From JALYXS01 sp051003795 (GTDB lineage Bacteria > Acidobacteriota > Terriglobia > Bryobacterales > Bryobacteraceae), in contig JBPCKZ010000068.1 in the NCBI GenBank assembly GCA_051003795.1, forward strand, positions 1 through 13,246: a stretch of 13,246 nt of DNA. Reading direction: 5' to 3'. The translations under genes were made by a program, and so were the position numbers. This document shows positions 7,381 to 13,246 of the stretch, piece by piece. The notes beneath the pieces were generated by a model that had not been told where the DNA came from, did no database searches, and worked only from the letters and a program-made list of their open reading frames with translations. Position 1 is the stretch's first letter. Each line of letters opens with the position of its first letter.

Positions 7381-8751
7381 ATGCCGTTTCTGCTGACACT
7401 ATTCTTCCTGACGCTCGCCGTAAATCCGGCTCTTGCGGATTTTGCGGCGGGCGCGCGCGCATATGAAAACGGCGACTACGCGACCGCGCGCAAAGAGTGG
7501 CTGGCCATTGCCGTGAAGGGCGATGCCACCGCGCAGATCGGCCTGGGCTACATGTACGCCAACGGGCGCGGCGTTTCCCAGGACCACGCGGAAGCGGTGA
7601 AGTGGTACCGTCGCGCGGCGGAGCAGGGCAACGCCAAGGCGCAGTGGTATCTGGGTTTCAGTTACCAGAAAGGCCAGGGCGTTCCGCGAAATTATGCGGA
7701 AGCCATCCAGTGGCACCGGATGGCGGCGGAACAGGGCTTCACGCGTTCGCAGATCCGCCTGGGGTTGATCTATTCGCAGGGCCTCGGCGTTCCGCAGGAT
7801 TATCGGGAAGCGATGAAGTGGTACCGGATGGCCGCGCAAAAGGGCGACCCGCTGGCCGAGGCGCATCTGGGCGCCATGTACGACTATGGGCAAGGCGTTC
7901 CGCGCGACGACCGGGAGGCGCTGAAGTGGTACCGGCGCGCGGCGGCGAAGGGCGATCCGCTGGCGCAAGTCCATTTGGGGCTGATGTACGATCACGGTCA
8001 AGGCGTCGAGCTTGATTACAGCCACGCCATGAAGTGGTACCGGATGGCCGCCGAGCAGGGGAACACGCTGGCCCAAGTGCATCTGGGTATTCTGTACGAC
8101 TACGGGCAAGGCGTCCCGCAAAGCGATGCGGAGGCGTTGAAGTGGTATCGGCGCGCGGCGGACGCGGAAGATCCTTCGGCGCAGTTCATCCTGGCCGGCA
8201 TGTATGCGCGCGGGCAGGGAATGAAGGCCGATCAGGCCGAGGCGCTGAAGTGGTACCGGCTCTCGGCGGCCCAGGGGTTTGCCGAAGCGCAGTACAAACT
8301 GGGCGGCATCCATGCGCGCGGGCAGGCGGGATTGCCGCGCGATTTCAAGGAAGCGGCGAAGTGGTATCGATTCGCCGCGGAACAGGGGCACGCGTTGGCG
8401 CAAGCGGCCCTGGGCGGGATGTACGCCGCCGGCCAGGGTGTCCGGCAGGATTGGGAAGCGGCGGCGAAGTGGTACCGGCTTTCAGCGGAACAGGGGAACC
8501 CCAAAGCCCAACTGAATCTGGGTGAGCTGTTTTTGAACGGGCGCGGCGTGGCGCAAGATCCCGTGCAGGCTTACGCGTGGATCGATTTATCCGGCCTGGG
8601 CGGGAACGTGGCAAAGGCCTTGGCGGAAAAATTGACGCCCGAGCAGATGGAAGAGGCGCGTAGGCTGGCGAATGAGTGGAAGCCGAAGAAAGGCGCGCAT
8701 CCGTTAACGCGGTACCGGATTGCAAAAGAAAGCGAACCCGCCGGGGGTTGA
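7381..8751 (+). CDS. Secreted Sel1-repeat (TPR-like) protein with ten repeats
   Basis: This 456-aa protein has a signal peptide (MPFLLTLFFLTL..ALA, cleavage near residue 19) and is probably periplasmic or outer-membrane associated. After a TPR-like half repeat (about 20-47) come ten Sel1-like repeats from residue 48 to about 408, nine of 36 aa and one of 37. The core is AxxxLGxMYxxGxGVxxDxxEAxKWYRxAAxQG. The last repeat departs into YAWIDLSGLGG, followed by a helical tail (EKLTPEQMEEARRLANEW) that often ends such proteins. Sel1 arrays form alpha-solenoids for protein-protein contact, often in envelope signalling or cell-wall processes; no enzyme domain is present. It begins 19 nt after the isomerase gene with no clear Shine-Dalgarno, so it may be read through from that operon, though its function seems unrelated. 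Confidence 0.93.
   Translation: MPFLLTLFFLTLAVNPALADFAAGARAYENGDYATARKEWLAIAVKGDATAQIGLGYMYANGRGVSQDHAEAVKWYRRAAEQGNAKAQWYLGFSYQKGQGVPRNYAEAIQWHRMAAEQGFTRSQIRLGLIYSQGLGVPQDYREAMKWYRMAAQKGDPLAEAHLGAMYDYGQGVPRDDREALKWYRRAAAKGDPLAQVHLGLMYDHGQGVELDYSHAMKWYRMAAEQGNTLAQVHLGILYDYGQGVPQSDAEALKWYRRAADAEDPSAQFILAGMYARGQGMKADQAEALKWYRLSAAQGFAEAQYKLGGIHARGQAGLPRDFKEAAKWYRFAAEQGHALAQAALGGMYAAGQGVRQDWEAAAKWYRLSAEQGNPKAQLNLGELFLNGRGVAQDPVQAYAWIDLSGLGGNVAKALAEKLTPEQMEEARRLANEWKPKKGAHPLTRYRIAKESEPAGG
7522..8604 (+). repeat. 108-bp tandem coding repeats of the Sel1 array
   Basis: The ten Sel1 repeats are visible in the DNA as a periodic AAGTGGTACCG or AAGTGGTATCG every 108 bp (111 bp once). The block GTGGTACCG is almost unchanged in most copies while flanking codons differ. 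Such identity can allow repeat number to change by recombination. It is not a CRISPR: there are no short identical repeats with unique spacers, and the open frame runs through. Confidence 0.8.
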
Positions 8752-8776
8752 ACGGTTGCCATGATCGGCATATAAT
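8748..8776 (+). promoter_or_regulatory. Sigma70-type promoter of the DUF1326 gene
   Basis: TTGAAC (8748-8753) and TATAAT (8771-8776) are separated by exactly 17 bp; the -10 is a full consensus match and the -35 matches four to five of six. The -35 overlaps the Sel1 gene's stop codon. Transcription would start near 8783, giving a leader of about 23 nt containing AAGGAG (8794-8799), 6 nt before ATG 8806. This separates the DUF1326 gene from the upstream operon. Confidence 0.75.
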
Positions 8777-8805
8777 AGTTTCGTCTGTTGTCGAAGGAGC
8801 TTTTC

Positions 8806-9483
8806 ATGAAATTTATCGGTTCGTTCCTGCTTTGCGCTGGGCTCACATTCGCGTCCGGCATCCCTGCCCACAGCATTTACGGCGATTACGTCGAAGCCCG
8901 CACCGCCGACGTGTATACCGGACCTTGCTTCGCCAACGCGGAAGTTGGCCTTACCGGACAGCTTGCCGTGTTTGGCTGGAAGGTTTCAAAAGGCGCGTGG
9001 AACGGCGTCGATCTGGACGGACTTTCCGTTGTCGGCGTGGTTCGCGCGAGTTCGACTTTGGGCGACGTCTACCACACGGCCTACCCGATCAAATCGGTTC
9101 TGATCGTCGATAACAAAGCCACCCCGGAACAGCGCCTTGCTCTCCAGGGTTTCGCGAAGAAAATGGGCGGCGATCTGTTCCAGGAAATCGTGCGCGTCGA
9201 ATATCAGCCGATCGATCTGACATTCGCCGGCAACAATATGCATAGCATGAAGGCCAATCTCACGGCCGGCAATCTGGCTAAGATCGAGACTCGCGGGATG
9301 AGCGAAACCGACCAGATCTGCCACAACGAAGAAGTCTGGTACCGGCCTCTCACGAACCTGAGCCATGCCATGCCCGCGTTTGCGCTGGCCAACAGCTATC
9401 AAGGCGAAGGCCTCGGAACCAAATGGAGCAGCCCCGATAAGCGCAGCGCCTTTATCGGCAGTTTCATCCAGCCTTCCGAGTAA
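8806..9483 (+). CDS. DUF1326-type secreted protein of unknown function
   Basis: The ATG at 8806 is chosen for AAGGAG six bases upstream; a TTG at 8788 would place the Shine-Dalgarno inside the gene. The 225-aa product has a signal peptide (residues 1 to about 22, ending near IPAHS). The mature part carries the pattern I associate with DUF1326: YGDYVEARTADVYTGPC near the start, a GVDLDGLSVVGVV strand, VLIVDNKATPEQRLAL, and later DQICHNEE. Two cysteines remain in the mature chain (in GPC and QICHN). Many family members have a more cysteine-rich start; here most of those are missing. No catalytic role is known to me. It has its own strong-looking promoter and ribosome site, so it may be well expressed. 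Its last 20 nt overlap the CAP gene on the opposite strand. Confidence 0.78.
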   Translation: MKFIGSFLLCAGLTFASGIPAHSIYGDYVEARTADVYTGPCFANAEVGLTGQLAVFGWKVSKGAWNGVDLDGLSVVGVVRASSTLGDVYHTAYPIKSVLIVDNKATPEQRLALQGFAKKMGGDLFQEIVRVEYQPIDLTFAGNNMHSMKANLTAGNLAKIETRGMSETDQICHNEEVWYRPLTNLSHAMPAFALANSYQGEGLGTKWSSPDKRSAFIGSFIQPSE

Positions 9484-9997
9484 TTCGTTTCTTCTTCCTC
9501 CACATCGGCCGCTGTCCGCTGTCGTCCTTGGGCGCTCCGGGCGGCGGCACGATGAAGATCTGAGTTATCCAATATCTACCTTCGTCATTTCGCGCGATCC
9601 CCACGCCTGAATGCGTGTAGCCCGGATCGAGCAGCGTCTGCTTGTGCCCCGGGCTGTGCATCCACTCGACAATGGCGGTCCAAACTGGCTCGATATAACC
9701 CATTTCGGTTAATAGATTCTCTCCGCATCGCACCCATTTGATTCCGGCGCCGTTTAAACGCGCCGCCAGATCGCCTCGAACCGGGTCCACGTGCGCGAAG
9801 AAATCGCGCTCCATCATGTTGACGCTTTGGGCGCGCGCCGCGGCGGCGAGTTCGTCGCTCCAGATCAGGTTCGCCGCGCCGATATGTCCGCGCTGGTTAT
9901 CGACGGCATCGAAAACGCGCTTTTCCATCGCGGGCAAATCCGCCGGCTTCGTTGCGGCCGCCAGCATGAACGCTCCGGCGAAGGACCTCCGCGTCAT
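9464..9997 (-). CDS. CAP (SCP/PR1) domain protein with Tat-like signal
   Basis: This 177-aa protein begins MTRRSFAGAFMLAAA, a twin-arginine style signal, so export is expected. The CAP domain covers about residues 25-150: ARAQSVNMMERDFFAHVDP (H69), GENLL (E93), and EWMHSPGHKQTLLDPGYTHSGVGIA (H118), with the histidine/glutamate cleft typical of the family. CAP proteins bind lipids, ions or cell-wall material; bacterial roles are poorly known. The ATG is 4 nt after the TAA of the lyase gene, so both are likely one transcript. After IFIVPPPGAP the chain ends in a basic tail (WRKKKRITRKAG); its last codons lie in the 20-nt overlap with the convergent DUF1326 gene. That tail is not part of the domain and may reflect loss of an earlier stop. 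Confidence 0.92.
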   Translation of the reverse strand: MTRRSFAGAFMLAAATKPADLPAMEKRVFDAVDNQRGHIGAANLIWSDELAAAARAQSVNMMERDFFAHVDPVRGDLAARLNGAGIKWVRCGENLLTEMGYIEPVWTAIVEWMHSPGHKQTLLDPGYTHSGVGIARNDEGRYWITQIFIVPPPGAPKDDSGQRPMWRKKKRITRKAG

Positions 9998-10001
9998 GTT
10001 T

Positions 10002-11846
10002 TTATGCCGGAAATTTCGCGGCGAGCGCGCTAATTTTTGGCTTCGGCTGGCCGGTCCGGTACGGCGTCAGCACAATATTCAAATCCAAATCGCTCACCTT
10101 CTCTTCGAGGCGCACCACCAGCTTCCGTTCCCGCGAATTCCGCGACGGCATCGTGTCGAACACCGCATGCCGCGGCGTACGAATATCGGCCGCAAGCGTC
10201 CATCCCTCTTTTTGCAGGACCGCGCTCTGCCCGTCGAACGAGATATCCGCGTCGGTCAGCATGCTCCAAAGCGCTTCCACCGGCTGATCCGCCTTCAACT
10301 GATCCTGAATCAGCACCGCCTGCCGCTGCGCCATACCGATGCGCCGCTGCAAGGTTTTCACTTTGCCGGGATAGGCGCGCGAAAGATCGATCTGGACCCA
10401 AGCGAAATCCGGAGCGAATTCATGGTGCGTAATGCGCGCCTCGGCCTTAGGGTCCTGATTTTCTCCGTCGATGAGCATCGTGTTGTGCGATTCGGTGCGC
10501 GCGCGGTAATAGGACCATCGGCGCTTCCCGAAATAACCGGGCAAGTTGTAATCTTCGGGACCGGGATCGATAGCCCAACGCACGCCGCCCGCGTCGAAAA
10601 CAAAACTTCCGAGATCGAGATGCGCATGCGCGGCTTTGTTGTCGCCGCCCTTTGCCGCGAGGAAAAGCCCGTTCGGATCTTCCCAGGAGCTCCGGAAAAA
10701 GGCGCACTGCACGCCCGCGAAGATGGCGTCCAGCGGCCAGGCAATTCCGCCGGGCGGCCGGGCGTCGCGCTGATACCAAATCAGATCGAGCGGCGCCGCC
10801 GCCTCGCGATTCAAGCGATCCGCGCCATTCGATTTTTCGATCGCCTTCTGTTCCTGCCACGAAAAAACCGGCTGATTGAAACGCCGCGCCAGCCAGAACA
10901 TCTCGGGAGCTTCCGTAACTTCATCGCGCGCGTCCGCGAAGTTGAACGTCTTGCCGGACGGGCCGCTGAAGTATACGCGGAAGCGTCCGGCCTTATCGAA
11001 CCCCTTGATATTGGAAAGTCCGAAATCCGTTCCCAACGACGAATCGAGCGCCGCCAACATGTAAACCGTGTAGCGTGTTGCGTCATGCCAATACGCCGGA
11101 CCTTCCGCCCAGCCTCCCTCCGGCGCGTAAGAGGAAATCGCTCGCGGTATCGATTCCAGAGCGTATTGCAAAATCGCCCGGCACTTTTCCGGTTCCTCGT
11201 CCGCGATGGCGAGGGCGCCGAGCGTCATCCCCCCATTGCAGACCATGTTCCAGCTATTACGGCTCGTCACCCAGCCTTCCTGCCGCTCATACAGCGGCAG
11301 CGCCTGGTTAAGCCCCTTCTCGAGAATCGCTTCGCGCATCCAGACTTTCTCATATCGATCGAGCGATCCATGAAGCCAGTCGTATCCAATGGCGAACGCG
11401 TGCGTCATCTCGGCGGTATCGAGGAAATACGACGGATTCCAGTTGCGGAAAGATGCCGCCGAATGCAGTTCGCGAACCGCGCGTTCCAGATGCCGGCGCT
11501 TGCCATCGAGCCGGTAAAGCAACGCCAGTGTATGCACGCGGTCGAGCACCTCGCGGCTTACCGTGAGTAGCCGCGGACCATTGAGCTTGTATTCGACAAC
11601 CGGAGCCGCCTGCAGCCGGTCGGCCTCTCTTTCCAATTCGCCGAGAATCGCGCGGGCGGGCGCGTTCTCACGCGCGAGGAGCCGGATGCGATCGATCTCG
11701 CGGTCGAGAGCGATCAGGCGGGGGTGCTCCGGCTTCAACGTCCGCAAAAGATCGCGGGCCTGCGATCCCTGGGATTGAGCGAACGCCGTGCCCGCGGACA
11801 ACAACTGTCCGGCGAACGATCGTCTTGAGTATCCCCGGGCCGGCAC
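10002..11846 (-). CDS. Heparinase II/III-like polysaccharide lyase, Tat-exported
   Basis: This 614-aa protein starts with GTG 11846, with AGGAG (plus-strand CTCCT at 11850-11854) just upstream. SRRSFAG (residues 7-13) followed by a hydrophobic stretch is a twin-arginine signal. Residues about 40-370 form the alpha-helical toroid, with N197-S-W-N200 and Y252 in GPAYWHDATRY. From about 375 the heparinase II/III-like beta-sandwich follows: GGDNKAAH407-A-H409-LDLGSFVFDAGG, then WAIDPGPEDY and ESHNTMLIDG. Asn, Tyr and His in these places are the catalytic residues of PL12/PL21-type lyases, which cleave uronic-acid polysaccharides by beta-elimination; alginate or other uronan lyases share the fold. 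The length and all key motifs look complete. Substrate is not readable. It is probably co-transcribed with the CAP gene. No -35/-10 is clear upstream. Confidence 0.9.
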   Translation of the reverse strand: MPARGYSRRSFAGQLLSAGTAFAQSQGSQARDLLRTLKPEHPRLIALDREIDRIRLLARENAPARAILGELEREADRLQAAPVVEYKLNGPRLLTVSREVLDRVHTLALLYRLDGKRRHLERAVRELHSAASFRNWNPSYFLDTAEMTHAFAIGYDWLHGSLDRYEKVWMREAILEKGLNQALPLYERQEGWVTSRNSWNMVCNGGMTLGALAIADEEPEKCRAILQYALESIPRAISSYAPEGGWAEGPAYWHDATRYTVYMLAALDSSLGTDFGLSNIKGFDKAGRFRVYFSGPSGKTFNFADARDEVTEAPEMFWLARRFNQPVFSWQEQKAIEKSNGADRLNREAAAPLDLIWYQRDARPPGGIAWPLDAIFAGVQCAFFRSSWEDPNGLFLAAKGGDNKAAHAHLDLGSFVFDAGGVRWAIDPGPEDYNLPGYFGKRRWSYYRARTESHNTMLIDGENQDPKAEARITHHEFAPDFAWVQIDLSRAYPGKVKTLQRRIGMAQRQAVLIQDQLKADQPVEALWSMLTDADISFDGQSAVLQKEGWTLAADIRTPRHAVFDTMPSRNSRERKLVVRLEEKVSDLDLNIVLTPYRTGQPKPKISALAAKFPA

Positions 11847-11948
11847 TTGCTCCTATTCTAGCCGCCTGTTTCAGAATCGCGCGGCGAGGCGGCCTGTGAC
11901 TTGAACCATAACGCTGGTTCCTAACAGAACCGAAAATGATCCAGTGGT

Positions 11949-11977
11949 GCCGGCAAATTCGCCGGTTCCGCCGGTGA
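11949..11977. repeat. 29-bp direct repeat, copy 1
   Basis: Identical over 29 bp to 13107-13135, same orientation, 1,158 bp apart. On the minus strand it encodes the TGGTGEFAG motif shared by the remnant and the PEP-CTERM gene. Weaker similarity continues on both sides, so it marks a duplicated coding segment rather than an isolated repeat. Confidence 0.9.
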
Positions 11978-12030
11978 GTATCCCCCGCGACAGGTCCCGT
12001 GTTCATCGCGAGTGCCTTGGAGAGGTCTAC

Positions 12031-12055
12031 GAATTCCGAATTCCGAATTCCGAAT
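12031..12055. repeat. 7-bp tandem repeat GAATTCC, 3.6 copies
   Basis: GAATTCC occurs three times in a row (12031-12051) and is followed by GAAT. It lies inside the remnant gene and reads GIRNSEF on the minus strand; the matching place in the neighbouring PEP-CTERM gene has no such repeat. It looks like slippage expansion or an inserted simple repeat. Confidence 0.85.
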
Positions 12056-12162
12056 AGAGTGTTGCTATAGGCAAACGTCATGGTGCCGGCTCCGTTGGGC
12101 AAGGAGTCGTGATTCGCAGGATCATCCTGGTGAATTTGCCCTAGCTTTTCGCACCCTAAAAT

Positions 12163-12204
12163 TTGAAGAAAAAACCTCGATGTTCGATATACTCCTTCGA
12201 ACAT
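12163..12204 (+). promoter_or_regulatory. Probable vapBC promoter and autoregulatory operator
   Basis: ATGTTCGA (12180-12187) and TCGAACAT (12197-12204) form a perfect 8-bp inverted repeat around 9 nt. TATACT (12188-12193), close to a -10 consensus, lies inside the spacer. TTGAAG (12163-12168) could be the -35, at 19 bp from TATACT or 17 bp from the overlapping GATATA. Toxin-antitoxin complexes normally repress by binding such palindromes over the promoter, and the antitoxin gene starts 31 nt further on. Confidence 0.65.
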
Positions 12205-12234
12205 TACCCTGGTAAGCTAAACTTAGTCCAGTTT

Positions 12235-12474
12235 ATGAAAACAATTAATATTCACGCCGCCAAGACCCATCTTTCCGGCCTCGTAGAAGAAGCCGCCGCC
12301 GGGGAGGAAATCGTTATTGCGAAGGCTGGTAAGCCAATGGCCCGGCTTGTCGCGCTTGAAAAGCCGGCATTCGGCCGTGCCTTGGGGGCGCTGAAAGGCC
12401 GCATCCATGCGTCCGACGACTTCGATGCTTCTTTACCGCCGGAGGCACTACAGGGGTTTGGAATCGACCGATGA
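12235..12474 (+). CDS. Phd/YefM-family antitoxin (VapB-type)
   Basis: From ATG 12235 this is a 79-aa antitoxin. Residues 1-45 form the Phd/YefM DNA-binding fold: the start MKTINIHAAKTHLSGLVEE and IVIAKAGKPMARLV are the family's hallmarks. Residues 50-79, with LGALKGRIHASDDFDASLP, are the segment that wraps and blocks the PIN toxin. The frame is open further upstream to 12163, but that would read through the operator and give no family match. No strong Shine-Dalgarno is seen (GTTT precedes the ATG). Its TGA overlaps the toxin's ATG as ATGA, giving translational coupling. Expected role: neutralise VapC and repress its own operon through the palindrome at 12180-12204. Confidence 0.93.
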   Translation: MKTINIHAAKTHLSGLVEEAAAGEEIVIAKAGKPMARLVALEKPAFGRALGALKGRIHASDDFDASLPPEALQGFGIDR

Positions 12475-12866
12475 ATCTCCTGCTGGACACCCACGTTCTG
12501 ATCTGGTGGATGGAGAAGAGCCCCCGGCTTGGCATACGCGCCAGGGAAACGCTGCTCGGCACGTCGACTCGGCCGGTGGTGAGCGCTGTATCGATATGGG
12601 AGATCTCCATCAAAGCGGCGATTGGGCGGCTCGACATGGCCGATCCGCCGGAGACGTGGGTACCGCGACTGGAGAACGAATGGGGTGTGCGTTCGCTCCC
12701 GATTACGTTCGACCATGCAACCGCAGTGCGTCGTTTGCCGCCGCATCACAACGATCCTTTCGACCGCATGCTCGTGGCGCAGGCACAGTGCGAAAACTTA
12801 ACGCTCGTCACCGTCGATCCCGCGATGGCGGCATACGATGTGCGAACGATTGACGCCCGCATTTGA
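12471..12866 (+). CDS. vapC: VapC-family PIN-domain ribonuclease toxin
   Basis: This 131-aa protein is a complete PIN domain: D6 in LLDTHVLIW, E44 in SAVSIWEISIK, D95 and D98 in HNDPFDRMLVAQA, and D116 in VTVDPAMA. These acids hold Mg2+/Mn2+ for RNA cleavage; VapC toxins usually cut tRNAs or rRNA. All catalytic acids are present, so it should be active. It overlaps the antitoxin gene by 4 nt (ATGA). The LDTHVLIWW start is of the type usually paired with Phd/YefM antitoxins, in agreement with its neighbour. The gene is convergent with the PEP-CTERM gene (51 bp between stops), and no clear terminator is visible there. The target RNA is unknown. Confidence 0.94.
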   Translation: MNLLLDTHVLIWWMEKSPRLGIRARETLLGTSTRPVVSAVSIWEISIKAAIGRLDMADPPETWVPRLENEWGVRSLPITFDHATAVRRLPPHHNDPFDRMLVAQAQCENLTLVTVDPAMAAYDVRTIDARI

Positions 12867-12917
12867 ATCGCGACGGACGGGCGCAGGATACCCGATCATT
12901 CGAAAGTCGAAAAGTCT

Positions 12918-13246
12918 TCAACAGCGGAGTTCATTGGAGATCTTCACCTTCGACTGCCGACGCGCGACCAGTATAACCGCCAACCCGCCCAGCAGTAGCG
13001 CCGCCGATGCCGGTTCAGGAATCGCCGGAGCGTTGATTGTTCCACTCCCCGATGTCGTAAATCCCGTGGTTGTTCCCACAGTTGAGCCCGAAAACGATCC
13101 GGTAGCGCCGGCAAATTCGCCGGTTCCGCCGGTGAAGGTGAATATCTGTGTGAAAGGGCCCACTCCCATAGCGGTCCTGGAGACGTCTTCGAACAGCTTT
13201 CCGGACAGAGTGTTGCCATCGGCAAATGTCACGCTGACGGTTCCGT
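12918..13246 (-). CDS. PEP-CTERM sorting-domain protein, 5' part outside the window
   Basis: Only the C-terminal part (about 109 residues) is in the window; the frame is open to the right edge, so the start lies outside. It reads GTVSVTFADGNTLSG, then FTFTGGTGEFAGATGSFSG, a glycine/threonine-rich repeat-like stretch (STVGTTTGFTTSGSGT), and a typical sorting tail: the P-E-P motif in AIPEPAS, a hydrophobic segment (AALLLGGLAVILVA) and a basic end RRQSK. PEP-CTERM proteins are exported and processed by exosortase, often in bacteria making exopolysaccharide. The GTG near 13232 is not the true start, because the same frame continues upstream with matching sequence. A frameshifted relative lies at 11871-12204. 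Confidence 0.88.
   Translation of the reverse strand, partial: GTVSVTFADGNTLSGKLFEDVSRTAMGVGPFTQIFTFTGGTGEFAGATGSFSGSTVGTTTGFTTSGSGTINAPAIPEPASAALLLGGLAVILVARRQSKVKISNELRC
13107..13135. repeat. 29-bp direct repeat, copy 2
   Basis: Second copy of the 29-bp identical sequence at 11949-11977. Both copies code the same glycine-rich motif on the minus strand, and together they bracket the vapBC module. Confidence 0.9.

Larger units (their letters stand above)
11871..12204 (-). pseudogene. Frameshifted remnant related to the PEP-CTERM protein at 12918-13246
   Basis: On the minus strand the segment reads PNGAGTMTFAYSNTLF, then ALAMNTGPVAG, in one frame, and LTGGTGEFAGTTGSFS to ..TGRLAARF and a TGA (11871-11873) in another. 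The frames meet at a run of five G (plus-strand C5 at 11982-11986). With four G the reading is continuous, and it matches the order of motifs of the neighbouring PEP-CTERM gene (GTVSVTFADGNTLSG, then AMGVGPF, then FTFTGGTGEFAGATGSFSG). There is no signal peptide and no PEP-CTERM tail, and a 7-bp tandem repeat interrupts it, so I regard it as decayed. The 5' limit is uncertain: the open frame reaches an ATG at 12204 that lies in the vapBC operator. The rest of 11847-12234 holds only the vapBC promoter. Confidence 0.6.

Noticed and set aside
7399..8403. 334-codon minus-strand open frame with periodic sequence
   Set aside because: Antisense reading of the Sel1 repeats; the periodicity comes from the 108-bp coding repeats.
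7522..8604. CRISPR-like periodicity
   Set aside because: Period of 108 bp with an open frame throughout and diverged units; these are protein repeats.
9738..11570. 610-codon open frame on the plus strand across the lyase and CAP genes
   Set aside because: Antisense shadow of two genes with clear domain motifs; its protein is arginine/proline-rich, matches no family I know, and crosses two genes.
11855..11860. TAGAAT on the minus strand as a -10 box for the lyase gene
   Set aside because: It touches the Shine-Dalgarno, leaves almost no leader, and no -35 is found at the right distance.
11668..11870. Continuation of the remnant's minus-strand frame into the lyase gene
   Set aside because: After the frameshift the reading is arginine/proline-rich and overlaps the lyase N-terminus in another frame; the homologous frame stops at 11871.
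12899..12911. TTCGA-AAG-TCGAA hairpin between vapC and the PEP-CTERM gene
   Set aside because: Five weak base pairs with a 3-nt loop and no T tract; not a convincing terminator.
1..13246. Insertion sequence or prophage
   Set aside because: No transposase, integrase or phage gene and no terminal inverted repeats; the Rpn protein is only named transposase-like.

Overview
The window looks like chromosomal DNA from an acidobacterium, most likely in or near the Bryobacterales/Solibacter group. This rests on several things seen together: moderately high GC, a Rpn/DUF4351-type nuclease, a DUF1326 secreted protein, Tat-exported proteins beginning with an RRSFAG motif, an M1 peptidase with a long extra N-terminal domain, and PEP-CTERM proteins. 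I recognise these as typical of that group from memory and have run no search. There are no rRNA or tRNA genes and no CRISPR array.

Layout. Positions 1-235 hold no gene, but contain a foldable palindrome and a terminator-like hairpin. A Rpn-family nuclease gene (236-1092) follows and is broken by one missing base. A minus-strand cluster (4587 down to 1128) encodes a fatty-acid desaturase, a secreted M1 metallopeptidase and a small MNT nucleotidyltransferase, with only 2 nt at each junction. Diverging from it on the plus strand are an FAH-family hydrolase, a Gfo/Idh oxidoreductase and a sugar isomerase/epimerase (4624-7361), which look like a sugar or sugar-acid catabolic set. A perfect 13-bp hairpin sits between the first two of these, directly against the ribosome binding site of the second. 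Next come a secreted Sel1-repeat protein (7381-8751) and a DUF1326 protein (8806-9483) that has its own clear sigma70-type promoter.

A second minus-strand pair (11846 down to 9464) encodes a heparinase II/III-like polysaccharide lyase and a CAP-domain protein. Both carry twin-arginine signals, and the CAP gene overlaps the DUF1326 gene tail to tail by 20 nt. The right end is accessory in character. A VapBC-type toxin-antitoxin module (12235-12866), with a probable operator/promoter palindrome, lies between two related minus-strand secreted-protein segments. One is a frameshifted remnant (11871-12204) and the other a PEP-CTERM gene that runs off the window (12918-13246). The two share a 29-bp identical direct repeat.

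I do not see a convincing new multi-gene system. The observations most worth following are the hairpin-RBS arrangement at 5477-5510, the toxin-antitoxin module between duplicated segments, the desaturase-peptidase-nucleotidyltransferase cluster, and the two single-base frameshifts. The frameshifts could be real decay or assembly errors.
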